This document shows positions 1-10,850 of a DNA stretch of 64,000 nucleotides, piece by piece. The number at the start of each line of letters is the position of its first letter. Position 1 is the stretch's first letter. This stretch comes from Cutaneotrichosporon cavernicola (lineage: Eukaryota; Basidiomycota; Tremellomycetes; Trichosporonales; Trichosporonaceae): the NCBI RefSeq assembly GCF_030864355.1, contig NC_083393.1:62001-126000 (forward strand), given 5' to 3'. A program made the translations under genes and the position numbers. Under the pieces are notes generated by a model that did no database searches, was not told where the DNA came from, and worked only from the letters and a program-made list of their open reading frames with translations.

Positions 1-1647
1 TCTCCCACACGCCGTGCATGTCGAGCAGCTGGGGTGGGAAGTAGCATCCAGGCTCAATGGTGAGCACCATGCCGGCTTGCAGGGGCTGGCGAATGCGGAG
101 GTAGGTGAAGAGCTTGGCCGGCACCGCGGCAGAGCTGGCCGGGACGTCGAGCTTGACCTCACGCAGGTACTGCAGCGAGTCGTGGACGTCGAGACCGATC
201 GAGTGGCCTGCCGTCAGCTCAGATTACATGGGGTTACTCACCAAGGCCGTGGGGGTAGAAGGCGGCAGACAGACCACTCTGGAGCATCTCCTCGGCGGTA
301 CCCTTGAAGATGCCGAGCTTGATGAACTCGTCGATAAGCACCTTGTGTGTGTGCAGGTGGATGTCGTCCCAGTGCACGCCGACACGCGTGCGCTCCTCCG
401 CCTCCTTCATCATGCGGAGAACAATGTCGTAGATATGGGCGGCCTTGGGCGTGAACTTGCCACCGTTGCCGACAGGGATCGTGCGCGTCACGTCAGACGC
501 GTAGCCCTCGACCTCACAGCCGGCGTCGATGAGGAGCACCTGGGGCTCAAACGCGGAAGTGTGCAGCGACTTGGTCGAGGTGGCGTGGTCGTGCTCGGGA
601 ACGTCACCACAGCACCCACGCGCCAGGCGGCGGGGGGTGAACGACGTGTCGCCCGGCGCGCGGGGAGAGGCGGTCGAGGGAAAGAGGCGGTCGTTGCAGC
701 TGTTGTTAGATCGGGCTCTGACCACCTCTAGTCCATTAGCACTCACACATAGTGAAGAGTCGACGCGTGAGACCCCGAAGCAACAATGGGCAGGTACGCC
801 ATCTCGGCGCCCATGCGACGGCAGGTGGCGACGAAGAGCGCCTCGGCGTCCTGCTCGCTCTCGACCTCCCATTGGGTCATACCCTCGAAGCCAGTCCGTT
901 CCTTGGTAGCAGTCACGGTGGCCTTGGCACGCTTGGCAGCGTACCGCCCAAGCTCGCGCATGAGGACTTCGTGGGCGCCGGAAGTGATGCCGTTGGCCTT
1001 GCGCATGAGCTCGAGCTCCTCAGCTGTCTTGGTGAGGCGGGTGAGGTGGAACGCGCGGCGCAGGTGCTCGGTGGAGTGCTTCTGCTTCTTGAAGGCGTCA
1101 AGCACAGAGGAGGGAAGGGGAGGGAACTCGTGAGTCACGGGGAGGGTGTGGATGGTCGCATCGCCGAGCTGGGCGAGCTGAGCCTCGAGCTCGGTGGTAC
1201 TGCGGATCGCACCGGCGTCGAAGCGCACGGCGGCGTCCTCGAGGGTCGGAGGAGGGATCGACCACATCGTCTCGAGCGGGTCCGCGGGTGGGACGAACAG
1301 AGTGTGCTGAATGTCGGAGCCGTTGAAGGTCACGAGGACCGAGGCAGTGTGGACATCGTACGCGCCGGTCAAGAAGTTGAAGTTGGCCTCCTGGTCTGCG
1401 GGTTAGTTTCGGGCACTGGTCGGCACATACGGAAGGGAAGCTCGCGGTCCGTGTCGTCGCGGCACGATGTGGGGTGGCCCTGGACGAAGATGGCGTGGTT
1501 CTGCTATCAGCGGATATTCCAATATCGGACAGTGGCCACTCGACTCACACCATTGCGCTCAGCCTCGGGCATGAGCTTGACGAGCTCAGAGACGAGCTTG
1601 CTAGCGTGTGCGCGAGCGGGAAACTTTGTAGGCCTGTCGACAGTCAT
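1..1647 (-). CDS. Xaa-Pro dipeptidase (prolidase, peptidase M24B), 3' end outside window
   Basis: Metallopeptidase that releases the N-terminal residue from X-Pro dipeptides; cytosolic in this family. The start ATG is at 1647-1645. The first exon ends near 1549 at a GTGAGT donor. The next exons carry the hallmark N-terminal block GHPTSCRDDTDRELPF (around 1440-1480) and then EANFNFLTGAYDV. The catalytic pita-bread domain follows with metal-binding aspartates in LLIDAGCE and ASDVTRT (about 480-530), the histidine block HGLGHSIGLDVHD split by a 34-nt intron (208-241), and TIEPGCYFPP with a glutamate ligand near the left edge. The last conserved glutamate and the stop lie beyond base 1, so the gene is incomplete here. 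The intron around 570-750 has no clear acceptor and its ends are unresolved. Family assignment is firm; exon ends are inferred. Confidence 0.93.
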
Positions 1648-1986
1648 GGTGATGGTTAGTGGTAGTGGTAGGAGTGTGCAAGAGAGATAATGAGAAGTAG
1701 AGTTATTTAAGGATGTAGCAACACAAGGAACGTTGATTGCGGCGGAGTTGACCGTGAGCCCCACATGTAGGAAATGTACCACATGGATGATTTAGGGTTG
1801 CTAACCGCCAGGCCGCCAGCTAGATCCGCCCGCTCCGCTTCACCCAATTGTCACCCGACACGGGGACTGACGGGGACTGACGGGGACTGCACACCATGTT
1901 ACTTCGGAGACGCCGAGGCGGAAGGGCCGGAATGCAGTGACCGCAATGCATGCTAATATGACAACAACAATGGCCCGAGACAAAGC
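1648..1986. other. Intergenic spacer with a 10-bp tandem repeat
   Basis: This is the promoter region of the prolidase gene on the minus strand and the 3' flank of the DUF1640 gene. At about 1859-1888 a 10-bp unit, GGGGACTGAC, is repeated three times. No gene-like reading frame is visible. Confidence 0.5.
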
Positions 1987-3257
1987 TCAAATACGCTCCG
2001 TGTAGGTAAAGCGGTCTGGCTTGGACGACCGGCGGGGACGCTTGGGCTCGGGTCGCTCGGGTCGCTCCACGTCTTCGAGCAGCTTGTCGATGCGCGCCTC
2101 ATAGTCAAAGTCGTCATCAGTGCCGATGCCCATGTCGCGCGTCGCTGTTACTGGGGTCGAAGCGGACGCGGGATGGGCGGTCGCGTCGGGCTTGGGCCCC
2201 GGTGGGACCTTGCTCTCACCGAACGTTACCGTTGAAATCACAACCCCAAACACAACGAACACTGCAATGATGGCAATGGCGCGCCGCGTCGCCTCCCACT
2301 TGGCGCTCTCAATCTCCGTCTTGAGGTCTCCGATGCTGATGGTGGCTCGATTGTTAATCTCCTCGATATTGATGCTCGCCTGCTTCATGTCGCTCCGCGT
2401 GTCTGTTTTGCGGTTGCCCATTTCGAGCTCAATATCGTGCTTGAGCTCCTGTACGTCCTCGCTCATCGTGAGCTCAACCGAGTCGATGTCTCTCCGAATT
2501 GCGCTGAGTGCGTCTCGTCCAGCTATTCCCGCGTTGCGCTTACGTACGTTCCATTCTGTGCGTACCCTTGAGAGCGCCGCTCTGAAGAGGTACGCTTGCT
2601 GCTGTCAGGTGGGTTGGGAGGCCGACTCACGTCATCAAGCTCGGCTTTGCTGAGCATATTTTCGGATGCGCGGTCGACGCGGTGCGTAATGAGGCTTCTC
2701 ACGCTCTCCATGAGTACTCTGGAGACGTCGGGCTCGATGCTCGCAGCGTTGAGCTTTGAGACAAAGCGGTGCGTGTCGAAAGGCTGCCGCACTCGTTTTG
2801 GTGTCACAACCAGCGGCTCGGGGAGTGGGACACGCGCGACAGCAGTAGCAGACGAGTCCAGCTCGTCCAGTGGTGCGGAGCTGGGCCCCGTCCGGACGCG
2901 TCGCCAGTCGTCGGCACGTTTCGACTCAGGCTCGGGTTCGGGCTCAGGTTCGATCTGGATCTCGTCGGAAGGCTCGGGAACAAAGTCCCGCCCGATGTCC
3001 GTTCCGCCGTTGTCTGCGTCGCTTAAGCTAGGCCCCTGACGACGCGTGCGGCCCTCAACGGACGCGTCGAGGGGTTGTTCTGGAGGTAGATCTGGCTGAG
3101 CGAAAGGTCGCCGGGACCTCGGCGCGAAAGTTGATACAGGAGGCCGAGGCGGTGCATCCTGCGATGGAGCTTGAATTGACCTCGTATTAGGTGGAGGCCG
3201 CAAGTGGCCCCTGCTGGGGATCCGGCGGCACACGGCTAGGCCAGGTGGTCGGAGCAT
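1987..3257 (-). CDS. DUF1640/CCDC90 (MCUR1/FMP32-like) mitochondrial coiled-coil membrane protein
   Basis: Two exons: about 2631-3257 and 1987-2609, joined across a short intron with GTGAGT donor and CTGACAG acceptor. The N-terminus (MLRPPGLAVCRRIPSRGH) is basic and lacks acidic residues, as in a mitochondrial presequence, and is followed by a long low-complexity Pro/Glu region. The family core begins with FDTHRFVSKLNAA and runs into ESVRSLITHRVDRA. Exon 2 continues with AYLFRAALSRVRTEW, a coiled coil (SEDVQELKHDIELEMGNRK), the conserved NIEEINNRATISIGDLKTEI block and a single membrane segment (AIAIIAVFVVFGVVIS). This order matches the CCDC90 family of inner-membrane proteins, which includes MCUR1 (calcium uniporter regulator) and yeast Fmp32 (cytochrome oxidase biogenesis). 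Which role applies here cannot be told. The start is the first in-frame ATG giving a presequence. Confidence 0.85.
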
Positions 3258-5038
3258 GAAGGCGAAGGGATAAGTAGTGATGATGATGATGCGTGGAGGG
3301 ATCGAATAGGAGTGGATGGGATGGGGAGTGACCAGGGGTAAGTCCCGCATTCGTGCCTAGTTTCCGCATTACTCCGCCCTGCCCCACTCCTCCATCCAAT
3401 GCACGTGACTCTAAACTCTATCATATGTTGCCACTGTTCTTCTCACGACATGATCAAATCAATCCAGTACGCATATACGCATGGCCCTCAATTAAACACG
3501 TTGGAACCTATCTGGGTGAAGGTAGCATTGCAGTAAGCTAGCAACAGAAAGCAGACATACCAACGCCAACAGCACACTATAATCTTCCTCCAGCTTTGGG
3601 CCTTGCCAGCCATGGTGCCTTGTACGCTTCCACCCGCACACAAAATCCACAGCTTCAGGCCGCGCACCGCAAGATGCAATATAAGTGAATTCTCCCACAT
3701 TGCCCAGATTGGATGGAGCAAGCCCTGCGTGAGGTCGAAGACCGTGATACCAAGTCAACGTTCTGGCCGAGCGCGCGAAAGCCTTCCGGCTCCCCGTCAC
3801 TTCCATCACGCACTTGTCCGTGTGCGCAAGTGAGTCTGTGCTCACCACATGGCAAACGCCAGCTTGACCGCCATTCGCAACCGCTTACCCCTCCCTCCCC
3901 ATTGGCAGCGAAAGCCCGTGACCGTCCTCCTCTCTTCTCCTTCTTCTCACTCTCAGTGAACGCCCGTGTTCCAGCCTGTGAATGCGAGATGAATCCAAGC
4001 TCCCCATGGGAAACGCACAGACCATTCTCCATCCTCCGGACTACCGTGTGTTGCTTTTACTCCGTCGAGCCCCTGCCACTTCCATAGCCCCAACGTGACC
4101 GGCTTGCTGGTCTCTTCCTCATCCCAATGAGCGCCTCCCTCACGTAAAATCGTCCTTGGGCTCACCGTTGTTCTTTCGGCAACCTGTGCTCCAACAACTA
4201 GGATAGGATATTGCCGAGAGTGAGTTCTTGGACTGCGTGACTGGGGATGCGGTGTTGCAGTGACGAGCATTATTGCATTTCCCGGTCGACCGTAGGGATG
4301 GACATTGTACGTCCACATAAACAGACCATTGAGTCAAGGAGAATGACAAGGCGAGTGATGATGTTGTGAGTGAGAGAGTATAATGTGGAATGGGAGAAGG
4401 GGGGAATGCCAGGGAAAGAAAGTGGCGGTGGCTTGTGACAAGACGACAAGTAGTGCAGGGATTAAGGAATGCAATCCAAATTCTTTGGGGTTTGTACCAC
4501 GTATGCCACAATGCACTGCTGTATACTTTACAGTCAAACACCAGAAATCAACTCGCAAATTCACCCACTCATCTACTTTAGTCGCCTCGTGGCTGATGAC
4601 AGTATCACATGTAATAGAGACGGACGTCAGCCTCGAGAAAAGCTACTGGTTTGCATGGTCTGGACTCGAGTCTTTGTGGAGATAATTTCTGCCCTGGTAG
4701 TGAAGCAAGCACGCCCTGTCCGATTGCTTCAACCTTCTACCCCTGCACTCCTTCCCTTCATAGCCTGATCCTCAGAATAGCTGCTCACATGCCTAACGCT
4801 TCCATTCATGTCTCGTGCCCCTCTGCGCCGCAACAATGACCAGGTCGCTATGCACATAATCGGGTAAATCCTCATTCCCATTGGATTTACCTGCGTGTCA
4901 CGACATGTACAACAATGTGCTGTGCTCCCTCAGATCCTTACCAAGCGTAGCTCCCAAGTCACCAGCGACAGACCCCCCATCACTCATGACGGAAAGAGAA
5001 TAGGAGCGCTGGGTGTTAGCGGATGACATGTTGAAGGC
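3258..5038. other. 1.8-kb intergenic region without a convincing gene
   Basis: Lies between the starts of the DUF1640 gene and the 3' end of the GST-like gene. Open frames here (for example on the minus strand at 3492-3848 and 4140-4541) are short, lack recognisable domains and have no splice-linked neighbours. I see no RNA gene. It contains the DUF1640 promoter. Confidence 0.4.
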
Positions 5039-6591
5039 TCACAGTTTCCGGAAACTGCTGCGCTGGACCCAATGCCCCCAATAGATCTGGATGCGGGTCC
5101 CGAGACGCACGCCGCCCATGTAGGGCTCGACGAGCGTAAGGGCCGCCGGAACAGAGCCACCGCCGCACATGGCGACGATACGTGCGAGCCAGGCAATGAT
5201 GTAACAGTCGGCGATTGACTGGGGTCAGCTTCGCTTCAACGGCCCACTCACTGGATCGTCGCCAAGGGCGTACGGACCTGTCATCTTGACCTCGAGCTTG
5301 GCAAAAGTCCCTGGGAGGTGCACGGTCCAGGCTGCCCGACTCGCCTCATAGTATTCGAGTTGTCGTTCCTCGTCCACAGCTCCGCTCCAGATGTCCACGA
5401 GAGCCTGACTTGTCCGCCACTTGTCCTCTAATATCGCCACAACCTCGCCCCACCGCTTGCTCTCCTTGTGGTCACCGTTGGCTACCGCCTCTGACGCTCC
5501 ATCCCGAGCAATGTTGAGATGCTGGGTGAGGGCCATCTGTCGGTCTCGCAGTCGGACACCTTGTACACCTCGGAGCTTGACCCGCAGCTCGGATGCGTCA
5601 CGTGCTGTCACCTCCAGGAAGTTAGGGTCCACCTGTGGCGACCGCACCAGGTCTATCAAATCTTCACACAGCACACGGTCTCGGCGTTAGGGATCGGCTT
5701 TCTCGGTATGATCACTCACCCTTTTCTGTCAATGGGGAGAGGGTCGGCGCTGGTCGCCGAGTCGCTGAAGATGGAGGAAATGGCGGACGGCTACCATCGA
5801 TAAAAGCACAGATGCTCTGTAACACAGTTAGCAAACCTCTACATACAGGATTACTTTCAAGTCGTCGAGAATGTGGAAACGGCACTCGTCGATGTCGTTT
5901 CCAGGGTCCAGCCGCGGCAGTACAAGTGTTGGTATGGTTGCTGTGGTTAGAGAAGGTTTCGTGGTGGGCAGTATTCACCATTACCGTTGATTCTATTCGC
6001 ATGTCAGCGTCAAAGCATGGTTTGTACCATGTACAGGCTGTGCACTTGTACTCACTTCAAATAGCTTGGGGAGAAATTGTTGCCAGACGCTGAATTGTCA
6101 GTGGATATTCCGTCTAAGCCGGAGAGTATCACCGCGCCACGTAGAACTCACTGATATCGACGTGTTGAACCTCGTACTCGTCTTCTGGGTATCCCTTCTC
6201 TAGCAAACACAGTCGAGGTACAGTGCTGAGAAACGACGATGGCCAACTGATTGTGTGAGCTAGTCTGGAGAGGATTCTATTAAGGAAAACGCGGCCGGAA
6301 TGGTCGGTTGTCAACCGAATGGAATCGGTGTGAACCCCGGATGTTCTCCAACGTCGGTGCGCGGCGCCGCAGAGTCATTCTACGGCTTACGACTCAACAG
6401 GACGGACGAGTTCCGCGTGGCGCTAGTTGTCTCATTCTATAATCTTGCCACCTTCCTCTTGCCTTTCCGCACACAGGCGAGCTATTGTGAACCAGAGGGA
6501 TGACGTACCAGTAGAGGACCGCCTTTGGCTTGATGTCGCTGACTGTCGCGGAATCGGCGAACCCTGTGGTGGGTTGGTGGCCATCTTGCAT
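5039..6591 (-). CDS. Glutathione S-transferase-like protein (8 exons, one of 8 nt)
   Basis: Likely a soluble GST-superfamily protein that conjugates or reduces small electrophiles with glutathione; substrate unknown. Exons in transcript order: 6509-6591, 6152-6246, 6056-6089, 5985-5992 (8 nt), 5855-5940, 5720-5816, an exon from about 5680 down to 5252, and 5039-5218. Joined, the N-terminal thioredoxin-like half reads VLYCWPSSFLSTVPRLCLLE, HVDITSGNNFSPSYLKINA and TIPTLVLPR, the last being the cis-proline motif. The helical C-terminal half includes YALGDDPSIADCYIIAWLA, the typical GST helix-6 pattern with an N-capping box. The last intron (5219-5251) is 33 nt. Reading frame is kept through every junction, which supports the model. 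Class within the superfamily (Ure2-like or other) is not resolved. Confidence 0.8.
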
Positions 6592-7637
6592 GGAGATGTT
6601 GTTGGTTGGAGGTGAGGCTGACACGGGATGGTAGGTGTATTAAGTTGAACCAGTGATAAAGGTAAGGAGGAAGGAATGAGGTTTGTTGACGGGCATGGAC
6701 GGAAAGGGAAAGAGTTGAAGTCAAGTTACGTTGAGTTTGGTGATAGTCAAAAGTTTAGTAGTATGAAGAGTGAAGAGAAAGAATGAAAGAATGCTTGATC
6801 ATTTCCATGCGTCGGGTTGTTTTGATGTGTGAACGGTTGGAATAGATGGTTTCTTAATGAGCGTCATGACTGGGTAATGAGTTTGAGTATAAACTGGCTG
6901 CGGACAGAGGATTCAGGCATCCTCAGAGGCAGTTTGAGGCAGTTGAGTTGTTGAACCGCTTACCGCTTGATATCCTAATTGATCAACTATTACCCTATAT
7001 ACCCTATTTTGCCCTTCTCGCTTATAGACCTTTGGGCCTTTGGGCCCTTGGGCCTGTGGGCCTTTGGGGATGTTACCATAAAGGGATCAGAAGGATCAGG
7101 GGGTCAGGGGGATCAGGGCCTGTCAGGGGCATTAAAGATCGGGGGCAAAAGGGACTACTGGTGCCTGATTCTCGGATCTTCGATGATGCCAACCGTCCCA
7201 ACGACCCAACAGTCCAAACAGTCCAACAGTCCTATAGAGTTCCGGGTGACAACACTGCCGCGCGCGTACCATTTACTAGCTATCAGGGATTATCCAAGTC
7301 TAATAGGTATTTGCCTGTTCGGCAAGGCTAGGTAGGTATTGAACTGGGATGAACGGCAACTTGAAGAATCGGGGATAACCAAGGACCAGGGTCAATTACA
7401 ATTACAATACGATCGTTGCGAGTGATTGAACGATTGAACGGTTGACACGGTCACGTTGATATCAATGCGCGTTCAACCATCAACCACCTTCCTCGACCAC
7501 CTTATAGTAATAGTATAGCTTATATCCCATCAATTCCATCAACCCGACCAACCCCCCCGTCACATCTTATTCTGGATCTCTAACTCTCCGGTCTTGCTAC
7601 ACAATCTTTCATCATCTCACTTCTCACTTCTCACACA
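6592..7637. promoter_or_regulatory. Divergent intergenic region between GST-like and SAP-domain genes
   Basis: About 1 kb shared by two divergently transcribed genes. At about 7020-7145 there are short simple repeats: a run of GGGCCTTT-like units followed by GGGATCAG-like units. The stretch just before the SAP gene start is pyrimidine-rich, as is usual for 5' leaders in this window. No gene is visible. Confidence 0.35.
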
Positions 7638-10242
7638 ATGGCCAATCCAACCCTACAACTGCAACAACCACTCATCAAGAACACTGTCATTCAACTAAAA
7701 GCAATCTGTCAACAGGTACGCACGCTTACCGATTACTTACCCATGACTCAGAACCCAAACCCCACCCACTAGCCCGCCCTTTCCCGCTCCGACGCTCGCT
7801 TAGCAAGTCCGTTGTGGCCCTTCCCACACCTTCCCTTCTCATCTTCCCCCTCATGCCTCCCTCTTTCATTCTCTTTAGCATCCATCGACCTTGGAGACGT
7901 CTGCGTCACCCAGATTACCATCTCATTGACTCGGCTCACAACCTGACTGACATTCCTTGCCTGTTGTAATCGCGATTCTGTTCCTGCCACCTTGCCCCTT
8001 TTGACTTGAACCCCCCTCTTCCTCCACCCGGCTCAAATGCAACTTGTCCCATCCAGCTTGGCATTCATGGCTACTCAAAACTCAACAAGGCGCAGCTCGT
8101 CGATACAATCCAGCGCGCCACCTCGACCACCTCATCGCCTCTGCCTTCTCCGCCGACAGTTCCATCGTTATGTACTGTCTCCTCTGTCGTACCGGTGATG
8201 ACGTCGGACGCCAAGGTGATCAGCAGAACGCCCAAGCCTTCTGCAACCGACCCTGTGGCACCTACCACAACCAAGCCCACAAAACCAAAGCGCGACACGT
8301 CTACCAAGGCTCAGTCCAAGAATCGCGCGAACAGCAGCACCAGTAGCGGAAGCAAGAAGAAGACGAAAACCGGACCGTCCACAATCGCCTCAACAACGCA
8401 GATTTCGGCCCCAAGTCCACTCCCCAACACGCAACCCATCCCGCCCATTCCTTCGCTGCCTTCATCACTTCCCAGCACCCAGACGCAGGCATTGCGTCCC
8501 TTCCCGCCATTGTCCATCGCCACTTCCTCCGATTGGCCTGCCCTTACCACCGTCCTTGCCGATCACGGATCAGAGGGGACGACAAACAGAATCACGAAAC
8601 GCTATGAAAGCACGGCTAACGACCTAAGACCAAAACTTGTCCAGCTCGCCTCCAAGACCTCGGTGAAACGCAAAACGATCGTCGTTACGCCATCCCGGCC
8701 AGCTATCCGTGCAACCAAGAAATTCGTTCCGCTCACGTGCTCGACTGTTCGACACGTTTCACAGTCGTTCTCCGCGGGTTCTGCCGGACCTCAGTCCATT
8801 CCAAGGGAGAAGAAACCTCAGTTGTTTACACTCCCTGCAGACGCCAACCGGAGCGACCGCGTGAAACACATTCAGAGCCACTTCCTCGATCGCCTGTTTC
8901 TCAACCTCAATCAAGCTCGAGACACCCATCAGGCGGTGGCTTCGGTACCTGCCGCGCTGCCAACCCTTGCGTTCTCAGGCCTGCACGGTGAGCTATATGA
9001 CGGGGACCTGGATGCCTTCCAAGTCGCCCTGCGGTGGTGGATCGCCCGCCTGCACACCACTCTCCAGCTTGGCTCGGCACAGGAATGGAGTGCAGCCGCA
9101 GGAGGTAGGGGTCTGCTCGGACCGGACATGACGTTGTGGCCAGCAGTTGCGGAGTGCAAGAAGGTCGTCGAAGGGATCTACCTGGTCGTGACAGCCTCTC
9201 AGAAGCTCCAGAACAAGGACAAGGTCTCGAGCCGCAGTCGCGATCCTCCAAGCACCGAGCCTCAAGGCGTAACTTGCGGTCGATACCTCGTCCTTGCGTC
9301 AACAGGTGACGTGATCGCGACGGACGCACCATCTTCCGCTACTACCGAACCGCTTACGATCGAAGGGTGTCTGGTGCGCTCCGATTGGCACTCCTACATC
9401 CTCAACCTCGTCTCCTCTCCGACGGAGACCCCCAGATCGTGCGTTGCCGCCAGCACCATCCCTTCGATCACGTCTCATGTGAGGACCAAGGACAGCGTTT
9501 CAGCACCGTCAGGGATCAGCCGCTCCTGGACAGAAAAGGTCTGCGCCACAGGAAATGAGTGCGCTCAGGGAAAAAAGGAGCTGCTGCAAGTTGCTGAAAG
9601 GGCCGTGCTGAGCAGCTGCGTTCCCAACAGGTGCGTGACAGTTGGACCCTCATGCAGCCACTGACGATCAGCTATAGCGGGGAGAAGCTTAGCGCGATGC
9701 ACATGGACGCTGAGTGGATTTGCAATACCGCAGACCTTAACTCAAGTTCTACGCGGTCCAAGACAAGTTTCTTTGCACTGTGGGCCTACTTCAAAGTCCA
9801 CGCTGACCACAAGTGCAAGCCATGCAGGGTCCCAGAAGACGGCCAAGGAATCCCCAATACCGGTCAAGGCTGGCGCCACGAACTGGAGCAAAGTTGAATT
9901 GTACCTTCCTGAGTACGTCCGCGTGATCGCTGGCTGAGGACGTTTGGTGCCAGAGTTGTACACTCTTTCCCTCGAAGTGTGACTGACAACAGATCCCAAC
10001 AGGTGCTCTCGGTTCATCTCCCAGGCGCACCAACTGCCCCGGCTCTGGCGATTGTGCACCGCGCGTCGGGCAAGTCGGACTGGGTCCTTCGCGAGACTGG
10101 ACATGTGGTGGGAAACGAGGACGAGGGCGTCGCCGAGCTCTGGCAGGGAATCCTGGGCTGTGATCGCCACGGCGCAGAGGCGGATGTCGACGGCTTCTGG
10201 AATGGGTGGCAAACCCGTGTACGGGGAGACGAATGGGAGTGA
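7638..10242 (+). CDS. SAP-domain protein of unknown function
   Basis: Exon 1 (7638-7715, 26 codons) encodes MANPTLQLQQPLIKNTVIQL and ends KAICQQ. A 341-nt intron follows, and exon 2 starts at 8057 with LGIHGYSKLNKAQLVDTI. Together they form a SAP helix-extended loop-helix motif, a DNA- or RNA-binding fold found in chromatin and RNA-processing proteins. The rest is a Ser/Thr/Pro/Lys-rich linker (residues about 50-230) and a C-terminal part with LYDGDLDAFQVALRWWIARL that I do not recognise. Exon 2 ends at 9630; a 41-nt intron (9631-9671) leads to SYSGEKLSAMHMDAEW. Later exons, read through KTAKESPIPVKAGATNWSK and VLSVHLPGAPTAPALAIVHR, reach the stop at 10240-10242. The SAP assignment is good; the last two junctions (about 9796-9835 and 9920-9999) are inferred from frame continuity. 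Confidence 0.62.
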
Positions 10243-10850
10243 GTGACGAGAAGACGCATCAACATGGACTAAGCGTTGTGGGCGGAAGACAGCCGGAGCT
10301 GATACAGATGTGCATGTAGAAGCCTCTGTTAACAATGCTGACCGATTTGAATCATCCACCCGTGATGTGGGTTGGGAAGTCGGCCGAGGCAACGTCGTTC
10401 TCTCCGGCAATATATGGGACGATGACAACATGGTTACTGGCGGAGGGCTCGTTGGTTTCCGTTGCATCTATCTGACACACGGAGTGGGGGGTTCTGAGGC
10501 GTTGCGGAATGCAGTCGTTGCAAGTCGCGCCCTACCCTGATTGTTTGTTCGCGTTAGCCTATGTGCCTGCCGCAACAACCCTGAGCTGGTAACGGATCTT
10601 TGGCGTTGCTCTTCGGATGCAGATGGACGCTGAATACGAGCAGCCACAGTAGCCAGAGCTTGTAGATGTAAATCAGAGGGACAGGTGCAGGCCCTCGCAA
10701 ACTCGCTGTTGTTGCGCTAGTTGGGCCCTCTTCAAGTACATTTCAGGCACCATCCAGCGCGAATGGTGAAATGCGATGCAATTGCTACTACATGGGCTGG
10801 AGCAGCCTATCTGCCCCACAACTACTAGCCCACTCCTCTACCGAATCGGC
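10243..10850. other. Intergenic region between convergent SAP and OXA1 genes
   Basis: About 600 bp between two convergent 3' ends. Short open frames on the plus strand (about 10310-10540) have no recognisable content. Presumably 3' UTRs. Confidence 0.35.

Noticed and set aside
105..1690. Long plus-strand open frames opposite prolidase
   Set aside because: The minus strand carries the prolidase motifs; the plus-strand frames have no conserved features.
3492..4541. Minus-strand open frames between the DUF1640 and GST-like genes
   Set aside because: Short, with unrelated low-information sequence; no consistent exon chain could be built.
7020..7145. GGGCCTTT / GGGATCAG repeats considered as telomere-like or mobile-element ends
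   Set aside because: Not a telomeric unit, short and irregular, with no terminal inverted repeats or transposase.
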